Source: JADGHX01 sp035760965
Lineage (GTDB): Bacteria; Pseudomonadota; Gammaproteobacteria; Steroidobacterales; Steroidobacteraceae
NCBI GenBank assembly: GCA_035760965.1
Contig: DASTRY010000008.1
Location: forward strand, 124,001-188,000
Length of the DNA: 64,000 bases
Reading direction: 5' to 3'
The notes under the pieces were generated by a model. It was not told the DNA's origin. It was given only the letters and a program-made list of their open reading frames with translations, and did no database searches. Numbering within the stretch: position 1 is the first letter of the stretch; every line of letters begins with the position of its first letter. Shown here one piece after another: positions 19,516-28,160 of this stretch. The position numbers and the translations under genes are program-made.

Positions 19516-20135
19516 GACGCGTTCTCCTGCGCGCGCACGGGCTCGGTCAGGCTGCGTGCGGCCGCGCGCGCGGACCTCACGAAGCTCGCGATTCTCTCGG
19601 GACTCTTGATGCCGGGCGCGGCTTCGACGCCGCTCGACACGTCGACGCCGAACGGCCGCACCTCGGCGATCGCGGCCGCGACGTTCTCGGGCGCGAGGCC
19701 TCCGGCAAGAACGACTTCGGTGCGACGCGCGAGGCGACTCGCTGCGTTCCAGTCGACGCGCTGCCCGGTTCCGCTTGCCGGTCCCTCGAAGAGCATGCGC
19801 GGCGGAAGCGGCTGCGGCTCGGTGCTACCGGCGCGAACGACGGGAAGCAGCTCCAGCGCGGCGGGCAAGCGCAGACGGCGCAGGTCTTCGGCATCCGTTT
19901 GCAGGACGTCGGGACGGAACGTCGCGAGAATCTCGTCGATCTCGTGCTGCTCGGGATGCTTCGCGACGGCGATACAGCGCACCTTGCCGCGAGCGGGCGC
20001 GGCGAGCGCGACCGCCCGCTGCGGTGTGACGCGGCGCTTCGATTCGGCAAAAACGAAACCGATGGCATCGACCTGGGCGTGCACGGCCGCCTCAACTGCG
20101 TCCTCGGTCGTCATGCCGCAAATCTTGATCCACAT
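19512..20135 (-). CDS. trpF: Phosphoribosylanthranilate isomerase
   Basis: This 207-residue TIM barrel has the N-terminal catalytic cysteine in WIKICGMTTEDAV, and AGGLAPENVAAAI and GVDVSSGVEAAPGIK in the phosphate-binding end. It is a separate gene, not fused to trpC. It starts 6 bp after the trpC stop and overlaps trpB. Confidence 0.96.
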   Translation of the reverse strand: MWIKICGMTTEDAVEAAVHAQVDAIGFVFAESKRRVTPQRAVALAAPARGKVRCIAVAKHPEQHEIDEILATFRPDVLQTDAEDLRRLRLPAALELLPVVRAGSTEPQPLPPRMLFEGPASGTGQRVDWNAASRLARRTEVVLAGGLAPENVAAAIAEVRPFGVDVSSGVEAAPGIKSPERIASFVRSARAAARSLTEPVRAQENAS

Positions 20136-20141
20136 GGCGCG

Positions 20142-21056
20142 TTACCTGCCGCCGCTCGCGGTGGGCTCGACGCGCGACGGCGTTACCGCCGCCTGCGAAT
20201 CGAGCGCCGCGCCGCTGCGCGCGCTGCGCCCGGCGCGGAGCATGTCTGCGGCGAGCGCGTGCGGATCGGCTGCCGTCATCAGCGCGCTGCCGACGAGCGC
20301 GAGCTGGTAACCGGCCTGCGCAACGCGCTGCGCGTCCTCCGCCGAGCCGACGCCGCTCTCGGCAACGCGCGGCACCGAAGTGGGCAACGACGGGGCGAGC
20401 GCTTCGAGCCGTCCGGGCACGACCTGCAACGTGACGAGGTCGCGACAGTTCACGCCGACGAGCAGTCGGATGCGACCGTCTGCGTTCGCGCGCGGCGCAT
20501 ATTTCTCGGCGAGCGCGTGCGCCAGCTCGATGTCCTGCTCGTCGAATGCCTCGAGCAGTGAAAACAAGTTCAGTGCCAGTGCTTGCTCGATGAGCGCTTC
20601 GAGCTCCGCACGCGGCAGCATGCGCAAGATGATGAGCACGCCGCCCGCGTCCGCGAGGCGCGCTTCGATCACTTGATACGGGTCGACGAGGAAGTCCTTG
20701 CGCATGGCCGGCACGCGCAGCGGCGCGAGCGCGCGTGCCGCCCGCTCGAGGTGCGACATCGAGCCGTCGAATCGCGAAGGCTCCGTGAGCACGGAAATCG
20801 CGGCGGCGCCCGCCGACGCATAGCGCGTGACGCGCGCACCCACGTCTTCGTCACCGGATTTGAGTGCGCCGGCCGCGGGCGAGCGCAGCTTCACTTCGGC
20901 GATGAGGTCGAAGCCGCCGGCATGCGTGACGAGTGGCGTCGGTTCGGGCATCGCGCGAGCACGCTCGAGGATGGCCGCCTGCGAGCGCAGCTTCTGCGCG
21001 CGGCGAACGCGCTCGCGGCTGCTGTCGGCCATCTGCCGGAGAAAGTCCTCGCTCAT
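20142..21056 (-). CDS. trpC: Indole-3-glycerol phosphate synthase
   Basis: This 304-residue protein is slightly longer than usual because of a low-complexity C-terminal tail of ~35 residues. LIAEVKLRSPAAG and the MRKDFLVDPYQVIEARLAGAD-like block carry the catalytic lysines, and LVGVNCRDLVTLQV and VAESGVGS follow. The ATG at 21056 overlaps the trpD stop by 4 bp (ATGA). The longer upstream frame is out-of-frame trpD sequence. Confidence 0.96.
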   Translation of the reverse strand: MSEDFLRQMADSSRERVRRAQKLRSQAAILERARAMPEPTPLVTHAGGFDLIAEVKLRSPAAGALKSGDEDVGARVTRYASAGAAAISVLTEPSRFDGSMSHLERAARALAPLRVPAMRKDFLVDPYQVIEARLADAGGVLIILRMLPRAELEALIEQALALNLFSLLEAFDEQDIELAHALAEKYAPRANADGRIRLLVGVNCRDLVTLQVVPGRLEALAPSLPTSVPRVAESGVGSAEDAQRVAQAGYQLALVGSALMTAADPHALAADMLRAGRSARSGAALDSQAAVTPSRVEPTASGGR

Positions 21057-22105
21057 GCGGAGGCTCCGGAGACGGGTTGCGTGCCGCCGCGGCCGAAGGC
21101 GGCGAGCGAGTCGAGCAACCGCGCAGCCGCGCCGCTGTCGATTGCGTGCGCCGCGCGTTCCGCGCCTTCTCGCAGGTTCCGCGCGAGCCCGGCGCACTCC
21201 AGCGCCAGCGCGGCCCCGAGCAACAGGCATTCGCGATGCGCGCCGCGATCTTCGCCCGTCAGCACGTCGCGCAGCGCGCGCGCATTGTGTTGCGCGTCTC
21301 CACCTGCGAGGTCGCGCGCAGTACACGTCTTGAATCCTTCCGCGGCGGGATCGCGCGTCTGCACGTCCACGCGTCCCGGGCGCACGTCGTACAGCAAGAA
21401 CGGGCCGATGGGCGTGGGCTCATCCCAGCCGTTTGCGCCGTGAATCACGAACGTGCGCTCGATGTTCAGGCCCGCCAGCGTCTGCGCCATCAACTCGGCG
21501 ACCTCGCGGCTGTACGCGCCGATCACATGGAACGGCGGCTGCTGCGGATTGGCGAGCGGTCCGAGAATGTTGAACACCGTGCGCACGCCCAGCGCGGCGC
21601 GCACCGGTGCCACCGCCTTCATCGCGGGATGAAAGTACGGCGCGAACAGAAAGGTGAATTGAGTGGCGCGATAGCACGCGCCGGCCGCCTGCTCGTCCAG
21701 CGGAATTCCGAGCCCGAGCACTTCGAGCACGTCGGCCGCGCCGGCGCGGCTCGAAACGGAGCGGTTGCCGTGCTTGACGACGGGCAGTCCGCAAGCGGCC
21801 ACGAGAATCGACGTGCCCGTCGAGATGTTCACGCTGCCCGAGGCATCGCCGCCCGTGCCGACGATGTCGATGACACGCGCATCGGCCGGAATGTCGGGCC
21901 GCCGCGCCAGCGCGCGCATTGCGAGCGCAAAGCCGCGCAGCTCGTCGGCGACGACGCCCTTGCCGCGCAAGGCGGCGAGCACGGCACCCGACATCGCGGG
22001 TGCGGTCTCCGTATTCATCAAATGGCCGAGCAGCTCGCGTGCTTCGGCTTCCGCGAGATCGCGGCGCTCGAGCAGCTTGTCGAGGAGCTCACGCAATGCA
22101 GGCAT
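21053..22105 (-). CDS. trpD: Anthranilate phosphoribosyltransferase
   Basis: This 350-residue protein joins anthranilate to PRPP. DIVGTGGDASGSVNISTGTSI is the PRPP-binding glycine loop. KHGNRSVSSRAGAADVLEVLG is the anthranilate/diphosphate segment. GGGAG-rich sequence lies just before the ATG at 22105. It is separated from trpG by 203 bp, the largest gap in the operon, which holds a degenerate copy of the trpG 3' end. Confidence 0.97.
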   Translation of the reverse strand: MPALRELLDKLLERRDLAEAEARELLGHLMNTETAPAMSGAVLAALRGKGVVADELRGFALAMRALARRPDIPADARVIDIVGTGGDASGSVNISTGTSILVAACGLPVVKHGNRSVSSRAGAADVLEVLGLGIPLDEQAAGACYRATQFTFLFAPYFHPAMKAVAPVRAALGVRTVFNILGPLANPQQPPFHVIGAYSREVAELMAQTLAGLNIERTFVIHGANGWDEPTPIGPFLLYDVRPGRVDVQTRDPAAEGFKTCTARDLAGGDAQHNARALRDVLTGEDRGAHRECLLLGAALALECAGLARNLREGAERAAHAIDSGAAARLLDSLAAFGRGGTQPVSGASA

Positions 22106-22211
22106 AGGCCTCCCCCGTCGCTTCGTTGCGGGCGTGCGTGCTCGGCCGCGCTCCGCGCCCACCGAGCGCTCGATGTGCGGCGCTCTCGTAGCGCTGGAGT
22201 CCGCGGGGGCG

Positions 22212-22247
22212 CAGCTCACACCGAGATGGCATGCGCCCCCTCGGTTG
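22212..22247. repeat. Degenerate copy of the trpG 3' end (36 bp)
   Basis: These 36 bp match 22305-22340, the end of trpG, at 32 of 36 positions in the same orientation, 93 bp apart. Read on the minus strand this copy encodes TEGAHAISV and a stop, compared with TEGAHAVSM and a stop in trpG. It therefore looks like a local tandem duplication of the trpG tail. Confidence 0.7.
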
Positions 22248-22304
22248 GTGCGCGCCGAGCGTTTCACGTCGGCGCGTCGCGCAGCGCGCGAGCCCTGCTG
22301 AAAC

Positions 22305-22340
22305 CAGCTCACATCGAGACGGCATGCGCACCCTCCGTTG
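22305..22340. repeat. Second copy of the repeat, inside the trpG 3' end
   Basis: This is the partner of 22212-22247. It covers the last nine trpG codons, the stop codon and flanking bases. Confidence 0.7.
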
Positions 22341-22938
22341 CCCGCTCCGCGCGCCGCTCGCCGTCGGTGAGCTTGAGGAAATTGGCCATCAGCGCCGGCC
22401 CGTCCGGCGTGAGCACACTCTCGGGGTGGAACTGCACGCCCTCGACCACGAGGTCCTTGTGGCGCACGCCCATGATTTCCCCTTCCGGCGTCCGCGCCGT
22501 CACTTCGAGAACCGGCGGCAGCGTCTCCGGCTGCGCGATCAGCGAGTGATAGCGCCCGATCTCGCAAGGATTCGGCAGCCCCGCGAACAGCGTGCGGCCA
22601 TCGTGCTCGATGGGCGACGTCTTGCCGTGCATGAGCCGGCCGGCGCGCACCACCTTGCCGCCGAAGACTTCGACGATCGACTGATGCCCGAGGCACACGC
22701 CGAACACCGGAATGCGCCCCGCGAACGCGCGGATCATGTCCATCGACACGCCCGCATCGTACGGCGTGCCGGGGCCGGGCGAGATGCACAGATGCGTCGG
22801 CGCGAGCGCCTGCGCGGCAGCGACGTCGATCGCATCGTTCCGGAACACGCGCACGTCCGCGCCGAGCACGAGAAACGCCTGCACGAGGTTGTAGGTGAAG
22901 GAGTCGTAGTTGTCGATCAGCAGCAGCTTCGGTTTCAC
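22309..22938 (-). CDS. trpG: Anthranilate synthase glutamine amidotransferase component
   Basis: This 209-residue class I amidotransferase has LLIDNYDSFTYN at the N-terminus and the nucleophile Cys82 in FGVCLGHQS. The His-Glu pair is in GVQFHPESVLT. It supplies ammonia to TrpE. The GTG start overlaps the trpE stop, so synthesis is coupled to its partner. The last ~15 residues (TDGERRAERATEGAHAVSM region) are non-conserved, and their end is duplicated downstream. Confidence 0.96.
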   Translation of the reverse strand: MKPKLLLIDNYDSFTYNLVQAFLVLGADVRVFRNDAIDVAAAQALAPTHLCISPGPGTPYDAGVSMDMIRAFAGRIPVFGVCLGHQSIVEVFGGKVVRAGRLMHGKTSPIEHDGRTLFAGLPNPCEIGRYHSLIAQPETLPPVLEVTARTPEGEIMGVRHKDLVVEGVQFHPESVLTPDGPALMANFLKLTDGERRAERATEGAHAVSM

Positions 22939-24320
22939 ATGCCTTCCTCCGCGAGCTGCAGCGCGCGCACGGCGGCGCCGCTCTTGGCGAGCACCTCCTC
23001 GTGCTCGGCCTGCGGCACGCTGTCGGCGACGATCCCGCCGCCGGCCTGGTAACTGTATTCGTCGCCTCGGAACACGAGCGTGCGGATGGTGATGGCCTGA
23101 TCCATGTCGCCGCGCTTGCCGAAGTAGCCGACCGTGCCGCCGTAGAGGCCGCGGCTCGTCGGCTCGAGCTCGTCGATGATCTGCATCGCGCGCACCTTCG
23201 GCGCGCCGACGAGCGTGCCTGCCGGAAACGTGGCGCCGAAGAGATCGAAGGCATCTTTGCCGGCGGCCACCTCGCCATGCACACCGCTCACCATGTGCAT
23301 CACGTGACTGTATCGCTCGATCGAGCGGTACGGATTGACGTACACGCTGCCCGCTTGCGCCACGCGGCCGAGATCGTTGCGCGCGAGATCGACGAGCATG
23401 ACGTGCTCGGCGTTCTCCTTCGGGTCCGCGCGCAGGTCCGCTTCGCGCTGCGTATCTTCGTTGGTGTCCTCGGAGCGGGGTCGGGTGCCGGCAATGGGTC
23501 GCAGCTCCGCGTGACCCCGGTTCAGCTTCACGAGCGCTTCGGGCGAGGACCCGACGACGGTCACGTCGCCGAGCGCGCAGTAGTACATATAAGGAGACGG
23601 GTTGATGAAGCGCAGCGCGCGATACACCTCGAACGGGTGCAGATCGTGCCGTCCGCCGAAACGCACGCTGAGCACGAGCTGGTACACATCGCCGGCGGCG
23701 ATGTACTCCTGCACGCGCTTCACGCCGGCCATGTGTTCGGCGGCGCTGAGTCCGGCGACCGGACGCGAGTACTTGCCGGAGCGACGCCCGTTCGGCAGAG
23801 CGCCGCGCAGCGCGCGAATCACTTCTTTGCGGAGCGATTGGCGCTCGGCCTCCGTGCCGTCGTGAAGCAGCGCGATGCCGCGCGTGAGGTGATCGAACAC
23901 GAGCAGCGATTTGGGCGCGGCGTAATGCAGCACCGGGAAGCCGCTGTCGAGCGCCGAGCGCGCCGGCAGCCGCTCGAAGAAGCGCACGATGTCGTAAGAG
24001 GCGTAGCCGACCAGACCTCCCGCAAGGGGTACGCCCGCCATGTCGGGTCGCGGATGCGGTGAGCGTGCGAGCGCATCGCGGAGCGCCGCGAAGAGCTCGG
24101 CACTCGTCTGCGGCACGGGTCGGCGTTCGCGGCCGAGCATGAAGCCGTCGCGATCGAGCTTCACTTCGAGGCAATCGCCGAAGCCGATGAATGAATAGCG
24201 TGCGAGCCGCTCGCCGCCTTCCACGCTCTCGAGCAGAAAGCGCGGCTGGAATGCGGCGAGCTTCATGAACGCCGAGACCGGCGTATCGAGATCGCCCGAA
24301 ATGTCGAAATGCGGCTTCAC
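22935..24320 (-). CDS. trpE: Anthranilate synthase component I
   Basis: This 461-residue chorismate-utilising enzyme is the first enzyme of the pathway. LLES at residues 29-32 followed by ARYSFIGF is the tryptophan feedback site. IAGTRPRSEDTNEDTQ and ENAEHVMLVDLARNDLGRV are catalytic-domain signatures. GTG 24318-24320 was chosen because GGGAGGG lies 7-8 bp upstream; an upstream ATG would start inside the leader. Expression is expected to be set by the attenuator at 24500-24536. Confidence 0.95.
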   Translation of the reverse strand: MKPHFDISGDLDTPVSAFMKLAAFQPRFLLESVEGGERLARYSFIGFGDCLEVKLDRDGFMLGRERRPVPQTSAELFAALRDALARSPHPRPDMAGVPLAGGLVGYASYDIVRFFERLPARSALDSGFPVLHYAAPKSLLVFDHLTRGIALLHDGTEAERQSLRKEVIRALRGALPNGRRSGKYSRPVAGLSAAEHMAGVKRVQEYIAAGDVYQLVLSVRFGGRHDLHPFEVYRALRFINPSPYMYYCALGDVTVVGSSPEALVKLNRGHAELRPIAGTRPRSEDTNEDTQREADLRADPKENAEHVMLVDLARNDLGRVAQAGSVYVNPYRSIERYSHVMHMVSGVHGEVAAGKDAFDLFGATFPAGTLVGAPKVRAMQIIDELEPTSRGLYGGTVGYFGKRGDMDQAITIRTLVFRGDEYSYQAGGGIVADSVPQAEHEEVLAKSGAAVRALQLAEEGM

Positions 24321-24499
24321 GCCGGGGCCCTCCCGTCCAACCCAGCACGCACACACGAACGCAGTCGACGGTGGCTGGAGCCGTCGGGCCTGCGCCGGCC
24401 TGCGACTGCGTTCGCGGCTGCCGCGCGGCGCGGCGCGCAAACCGTGCGCGCCCGCGCTTCGCTTCGGCAAACCTCGTCGACACGCCGACCGCAGGCCAT

Positions 24500-24536
24500 A
24501 AAAAAACCCATCACCGGGTCATCGCCGGAGATGGGT
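24500..24536 (-). terminator. trp attenuator terminator (3:4 hairpin)
   Basis: On the minus strand ACCCATC and GATGGGT form the outer stem and two CCGG blocks form an inner stem. Seven T follow (24500-24506). The upstream half also pairs with the antiterminator segment at 24584-24593 (CGGAGAAGGG with CCCATCTCCG, 9 of 10 pairs). A third alternative pairs 24597-24606 with 24581-24592. These are the 1:2, 2:3 and 3:4 structures of a classical trp attenuator. Confidence 0.9.
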
Positions 24537-24593
24537 CCTGGAACCGTCCTGAATCTGTGAGTCGCGAAAAACCGGTCCGAGCGCCCTTCTCCG

Positions 24594-24644
24594 TCAGGAG
24601 CGGCGCCACCACCAAACGTGCAGTACGGTGACCAGTTGCGACAT
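24594..24644 (-). CDS. trpL: trp operon leader peptide with three consecutive Trp codons
   Basis: A 16-codon frame reads MSQLVTVLHVWWWRRS followed by TGA. Tandem TGG codons lie just before the first attenuator stem. When charged tRNA-Trp is scarce, a ribosome stalled on these codons would free segment 2 to pair with segment 3 and prevent termination. The ATG lies only 9 bp after the -10 element, and no Shine-Dalgarno is visible, so initiation may be leaderless. Confidence 0.9.
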   Translation of the reverse strand: MSQLVTVLHVWWWRRS

Positions 24645-24653
24645 CGGGCGGCG

Positions 24654-24683
24654 AGTATCACCGGGCCGAGTCTGAGGCGTCAA
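24654..24683 (-). promoter_or_regulatory. trp operon promoter
   Basis: On the minus strand TTGACG (24678-24683) and GATACT (24654-24659) are separated by 18 bp. This is a good sigma-70 layout directly in front of trpL. No TrpR operator-like palindrome was recognised over it. Confidence 0.65.
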
Positions 24684-24806
24684 GGCGAAGTCGCACCTCT
24701 CGTCGCGGCGACCGATCGATGGCGACGGCGTGACGGGCGCGCACCGCCGAGTCCGCGCGCCCGCCGCCAGCCCGCGGTGGCAATGGTCTTGGCGGGGGTC
24801 GAAATC

Positions 24807-24812
24807 TAGAAT
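24807..24812 (+). promoter_or_regulatory. Putative -10 element (TAGAAT) of the 112-residue conserved gene
   Basis: TAGAAT lies 39 bp before the GTG start at 24852; the -35 region is weak. The leader would hold the GGAAAGG ribosome site. Confidence 0.4.
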
Positions 24813-24851
24813 GGCGGCCCCTCGTTTGGACCCGCCGGAAAGGTACGCAAA

Positions 24852-25190
24852 GTGAAATTCAAAGAGCTGCTGGATTCGTGGCGTCAGAGCGCGGCGGGCG
24901 CACGGACGGCGGCGGAGTACGCGGTTCGCTTGCCGGTGGACGATGCCGCGCGCCTGCATGCGCTCGCCGAGATGTTTCCCGGCCGCACGCGCGAGCAGAT
25001 CATCACGGACCTGCTGAGCGCCGCGCTCCAGGAAGTGGCAGCCGTCATGCCCTACGTGCAGGGCACGAAGGTGATCTCGACGGACGAGCAGGGCGATCCG
25101 ATCTACGAAGACGCGGGCCTGACGCCACGCTTCGCGGAGCTGACCCGCCAGTACAAGAAGAAGCTCGAGGCCGAGCTCAAGAAGGCCTGA
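24852..25190 (+). CDS. Small conserved protein of unknown function
   Basis: This is a soluble, helical protein of 112 residues. The centre reads LPVDDAARLHALAEMFPGRT, followed by REQIITDLLSAALQEV. The second half, with PYVQGTKVISTDEQGDPIYEDAG, ends in a Lys-rich helix. Similar proteins occur in pseudomonads, some carrying a pilus-related label that I regard as unproven. GTG start with GGAAAGG about 8 bp upstream. It is divergent from the trp operon and probably monocistronic. Confidence 0.65.
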   Translation: MKFKELLDSWRQSAAGARTAAEYAVRLPVDDAARLHALAEMFPGRTREQIITDLLSAALQEVAAVMPYVQGTKVISTDEQGDPIYEDAGLTPRFAELTRQYKKKLEAELKKA

Positions 25191-25398
25191 CCGCGACCGC
25201 GAACGCCGCGCGCGCCGGCATCGAGCGTCACGGCCGCTCCGGAAAGCCGACCGCCGCGTTCGCGTGCCGCACGTGTTCCGGAGGACAATCTTGCTGAATC
25301 CGAGGGCCAACACATCCCGCGTGGGACGCTGACGCGAATTTGACCGCCGCGCGCAAGGCGGTGTCGCAGTTGCCGCGGCGGCCGGCCGCCGGCAGGCA

Positions 25399-25404
25399 TA
25401 AAAT
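25399..25404 (+). promoter_or_regulatory. Putative -10 element (TAAAAT) of the HerA-like ATPase gene
   Basis: TAAAAT overlaps an in-frame ATG at 25403, which argues against that codon as the start. It fits transcription from about 25411 with GAGG at 25421-25424 serving the ATG at 25433. Confidence 0.45.
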
Positions 25405-25432
25405 GCCCCGACTCGATTTCGAGGTAACCGTC

Positions 25433-28138
25433 ATGCAGGACTACGAGAAGCTCGGCGTGTTCTACCTCGGCCGCGTCTTCGACCCGGCGCGCAACGCAAC
25501 GACCGACGAGCTGATCCTCTACGACTCGAAGGACCTGACCACGCACGCCATGTGCGTCGGTATGACGGGCAGCGGCAAGACCGGCCTGTGCCTCGCGTTG
25601 CTCGAAGAGGCCGCCATCGACGGCATCCCCGCGATCTGCATCGATCCGAAGGGCGATCTCGCGAACCTGCTGCTGACCTTTCCGAACCTCGCGCCTGCGG
25701 ACTTCAAGCCGTGGGTCGATGCCGCCGAGGCCGCGCGCAAGGGCCTGAGCGTCGACGACTACGCTGCGCAAACCGCCGCGAGCTGGAAGAAGGGCCTCGA
25801 ACAATGGGGCGAAGGCGCGGATCGCATCGCGCGTTTTCGCGATGCCGTCGATCTAGCCATCTACACTCCGGGTGCGAATACGGGACTGCCGCTGTCGGTG
25901 TTGCGATCCTTCGCGGCACCCAGCGCCGAGCTCGCGAGCGACTCGACCGCGCTGCGCGATCGCGTGACGACGCTCGTCTCCGGCCTGCTCGCGCTGCTGC
26001 AGCGGGATGCGGATCCGCTCAAGAGCCGCGAGCACATCCTTCTCTCGAACGTGCTCGAGCACGCCTGGCGCGCCGGCACCAGCCTCGATCTCGCCGGGCT
26101 GATCGCAGCGGTCCAGAAGCCGCCGTTCGACAAGGTGGGCGCGTTCGATCTCGACACGTTCTTCCCGCCGAAGGACCGGCTCGAGCTGGCGATGGCGCTG
26201 AACTCGCTGCTCGCCTCACCGGGCTTCGCGACGTGGATGGAAGGCGAGCCGCTCGACGCCCAGCGACTGCTGTTCACGCCTGACGGCAAGCCGCGCATCT
26301 CGATTCTCTCCATCGCCCATCTCGACGATGCGGCGCGCATGTTCATCGTGACGCTCGTGCTGAACGAGCTGCTCACGTGGATGCGGGCGCAGCCGGGCAC
26401 GTCGAGCTTGCGCGCGATCTTCTACATGGACGAGATCTTCGGCTACTTCCCGCCGACGGCGAATCCGCCGTCGAAGTTGCCGATGCTGACCTTGTTGAAG
26501 CAGGCGCGCGCCTTCGGGCTCGGGTGCGTGCTGGCGACGCAGAATCCCGTCGACCTCGACTACAAGGGATTGTCGAACTGCGGGACGTGGTTCATCGGGC
26601 GACTGCAGACCGAGCGCGACAAGCTGCGCGTCATCGATGGGCTGGAGAGTGCGGTGTCGGGCGGCGGCTTCGATCGTGCGGCGCTGGACAAGACGATCTC
26701 GTCGCTGAGCTCTCGGGTGTTCTTGATGCGCAATGTGCACGACGACGCGGCGGTGGTGTTTCAGACGCGGTGGGCGCTGTCGTACTTGCGCGGGCCGATC
26801 ACGGGTCCCGAGATTGCACGGTTGATGGCGGAGAAGAAGGGGGCCGCCGCGCAGGCCGGCGCGGGATCGGCGCGGTCCGGCGTGGCGCCTGTCGAGAGCG
26901 CGTCGCCGGCGGCGGCGCACACGGGCTCGAGTGCGGCAGCCTCGGGTTCCACGGCGTCGGCTCCTGCTGCGTCGGCTCCTGCCGCGTCGGGTTCTGCGGT
27001 GTCAGGTGCTGCGGCGTCGGGCGCTGCGGCGTCAGGTTCAGCGGCATCGGCGCCCGCAGCGTCGAGCTCTGCAGCGCAGGCGTACACGTCGGCGAGTCCC
27101 GCACCGTCGGGCTCGACAGCGCCGACTGGTGCATCGCCTTCCGCAGCGTCGGCCTCTGCGCTATCGAGCATCGCGTCCGGTGCGGCCGGCAGCACGTCGC
27201 GGCCACTCGTTGCAGCCGGCATCACCGAATACTTCCTGCCCCCCGCGGGCGGTGCCGTCGGCGTGCTCTACAAGCCGATGATCGTCGGCTTCACCAAGCT
27301 GCACTTCATCGACGCGAAGCTCGGACTCGATCAGTGGCGCACCGATGCCTATCTCGCGCCGCTCTCGGACGACGGCAACGACGTCCTCTGGAGCGAGGCC
27401 AAGATCGACCCTGATCTCAAGTCGCGACTCACGCCGAGCCCCGCGCCGTCCGCATCATTCGCGCCGCTGCCGGCGCCGGCGATGCGCGGCGCGTCCTACG
27501 CGGCCTGGGGTAAGAGCTTGAGCGCCTATCTTTACGAGAACGCCCGTGCAGAGGTTCTCGTCTGTGATGCACTGAAGTGCACCTCCGAGCCGGGCGAAAG
27601 CGAGGGTGATTTTCGCGCTCGTCTCGCGCACGCCGCGCGCGAGCGGCGCGATGCGGCGGTCGCCGACCTGCGCCGCAAATACGCGCCGAAGCTGCAGGCG
27701 ATGGCAGATCGCGAGCGGCGCGCGCAGGAGCGCATCGCGCGCGAGCAGTCCCAGCTCTCGCAACAGAAGCTGCAGACCGCATTCTCGGTCGGGGCCTCGA
27801 TCCTCGGCGCCTTTCTCGGACGCAAGGCCCTGTCCGCGACCAATGTCAACCGCGTCGCGACCGCCGCGCGATCGGCCAGCCGCATCGGTCGTGAGAGCAG
27901 CGATGTGGATCGCGCAGGCGAAAGTCTCGAAGCCGTGCGTCAGCAGCGTGCGGAGCTGCAACGACAGTTCGAAACCGAGACCGCGGCACTCGAGAGCGCT
28001 CTCGACGCAAGCGCCGCGCCGCTGCAAAAAGTGCCCGTCAGTCCGCGAAAATCGGATATCGCGATCGGCGCAGTCGCGCTCGTGTGGGTGCCCTGGCGCA
28101 CGGGTGCCGATGGGTTTCCGGCGCCGGCGTTCGAGTGA
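25433..28138 (+). CDS. HerA/FtsK-type ATPase with long Ala/Ser-rich linker
   Basis: This is a 901-residue protein. Walker A is GMTGSGKTG at residues 43-51, and the Walker B acidic pair is Asp333-Glu334 in IFYMDEIFGYFP. CVLATQNPVDLDYKGLSNCGTWFIGRLQT resembles the sensor/arginine-finger region of HerA-type hexameric pumps. Residues ~470-590 are nearly pure Ala/Ser/Gly/Thr. A C-terminal domain follows, with a charged coiled coil (~715-765) and a short hydrophobic stretch. DNA or protein translocation is likely from the ATPase family; the substrate is unknown. The ATG at 25433 has GAGG 8 bp upstream and is preferred over earlier in-frame starts. Confidence 0.8.
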   Translation: MQDYEKLGVFYLGRVFDPARNATTDELILYDSKDLTTHAMCVGMTGSGKTGLCLALLEEAAIDGIPAICIDPKGDLANLLLTFPNLAPADFKPWVDAAEAARKGLSVDDYAAQTAASWKKGLEQWGEGADRIARFRDAVDLAIYTPGANTGLPLSVLRSFAAPSAELASDSTALRDRVTTLVSGLLALLQRDADPLKSREHILLSNVLEHAWRAGTSLDLAGLIAAVQKPPFDKVGAFDLDTFFPPKDRLELAMALNSLLASPGFATWMEGEPLDAQRLLFTPDGKPRISILSIAHLDDAARMFIVTLVLNELLTWMRAQPGTSSLRAIFYMDEIFGYFPPTANPPSKLPMLTLLKQARAFGLGCVLATQNPVDLDYKGLSNCGTWFIGRLQTERDKLRVIDGLESAVSGGGFDRAALDKTISSLSSRVFLMRNVHDDAAVVFQTRWALSYLRGPITGPEIARLMAEKKGAAAQAGAGSARSGVAPVESASPAAAHTGSSAAASGSTASAPAASAPAASGSAVSGAAASGAAASGSAASAPAASSSAAQAYTSASPAPSGSTAPTGASPSAASASALSSIASGAAGSTSRPLVAAGITEYFLPPAGGAVGVLYKPMIVGFTKLHFIDAKLGLDQWRTDAYLAPLSDDGNDVLWSEAKIDPDLKSRLTPSPAPSASFAPLPAPAMRGASYAAWGKSLSAYLYENARAEVLVCDALKCTSEPGESEGDFRARLAHAARERRDAAVADLRRKYAPKLQAMADRERRAQERIAREQSQLSQQKLQTAFSVGASILGAFLGRKALSATNVNRVATAARSASRIGRESSDVDRAGESLEAVRQQRAELQRQFETETAALESALDASAAPLQKVPVSPRKSDIAIGAVALVWVPWRTGADGFPAPAFE

Positions 28139-28160
28139 GCGAATCGGAGGGGAAACGCAC

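Noticed and set aside
22089..22331. An 80-codon minus-strand frame with an internally repeated RMPSRCEL segment
   Set aside because: The repeat is the trpG-tail duplication read in another frame; there is no ribosome site and no similarity to a protein.
26880..27210. Regular short repeats that at first sight resemble a CRISPR-like or satellite array
   Set aside because: The units are degenerate Ala/Ser codons in frame with the HerA-like ATPase and have no constant repeat or spacer length. The repeats at 54.6-56.2 kb are explained in the same way.
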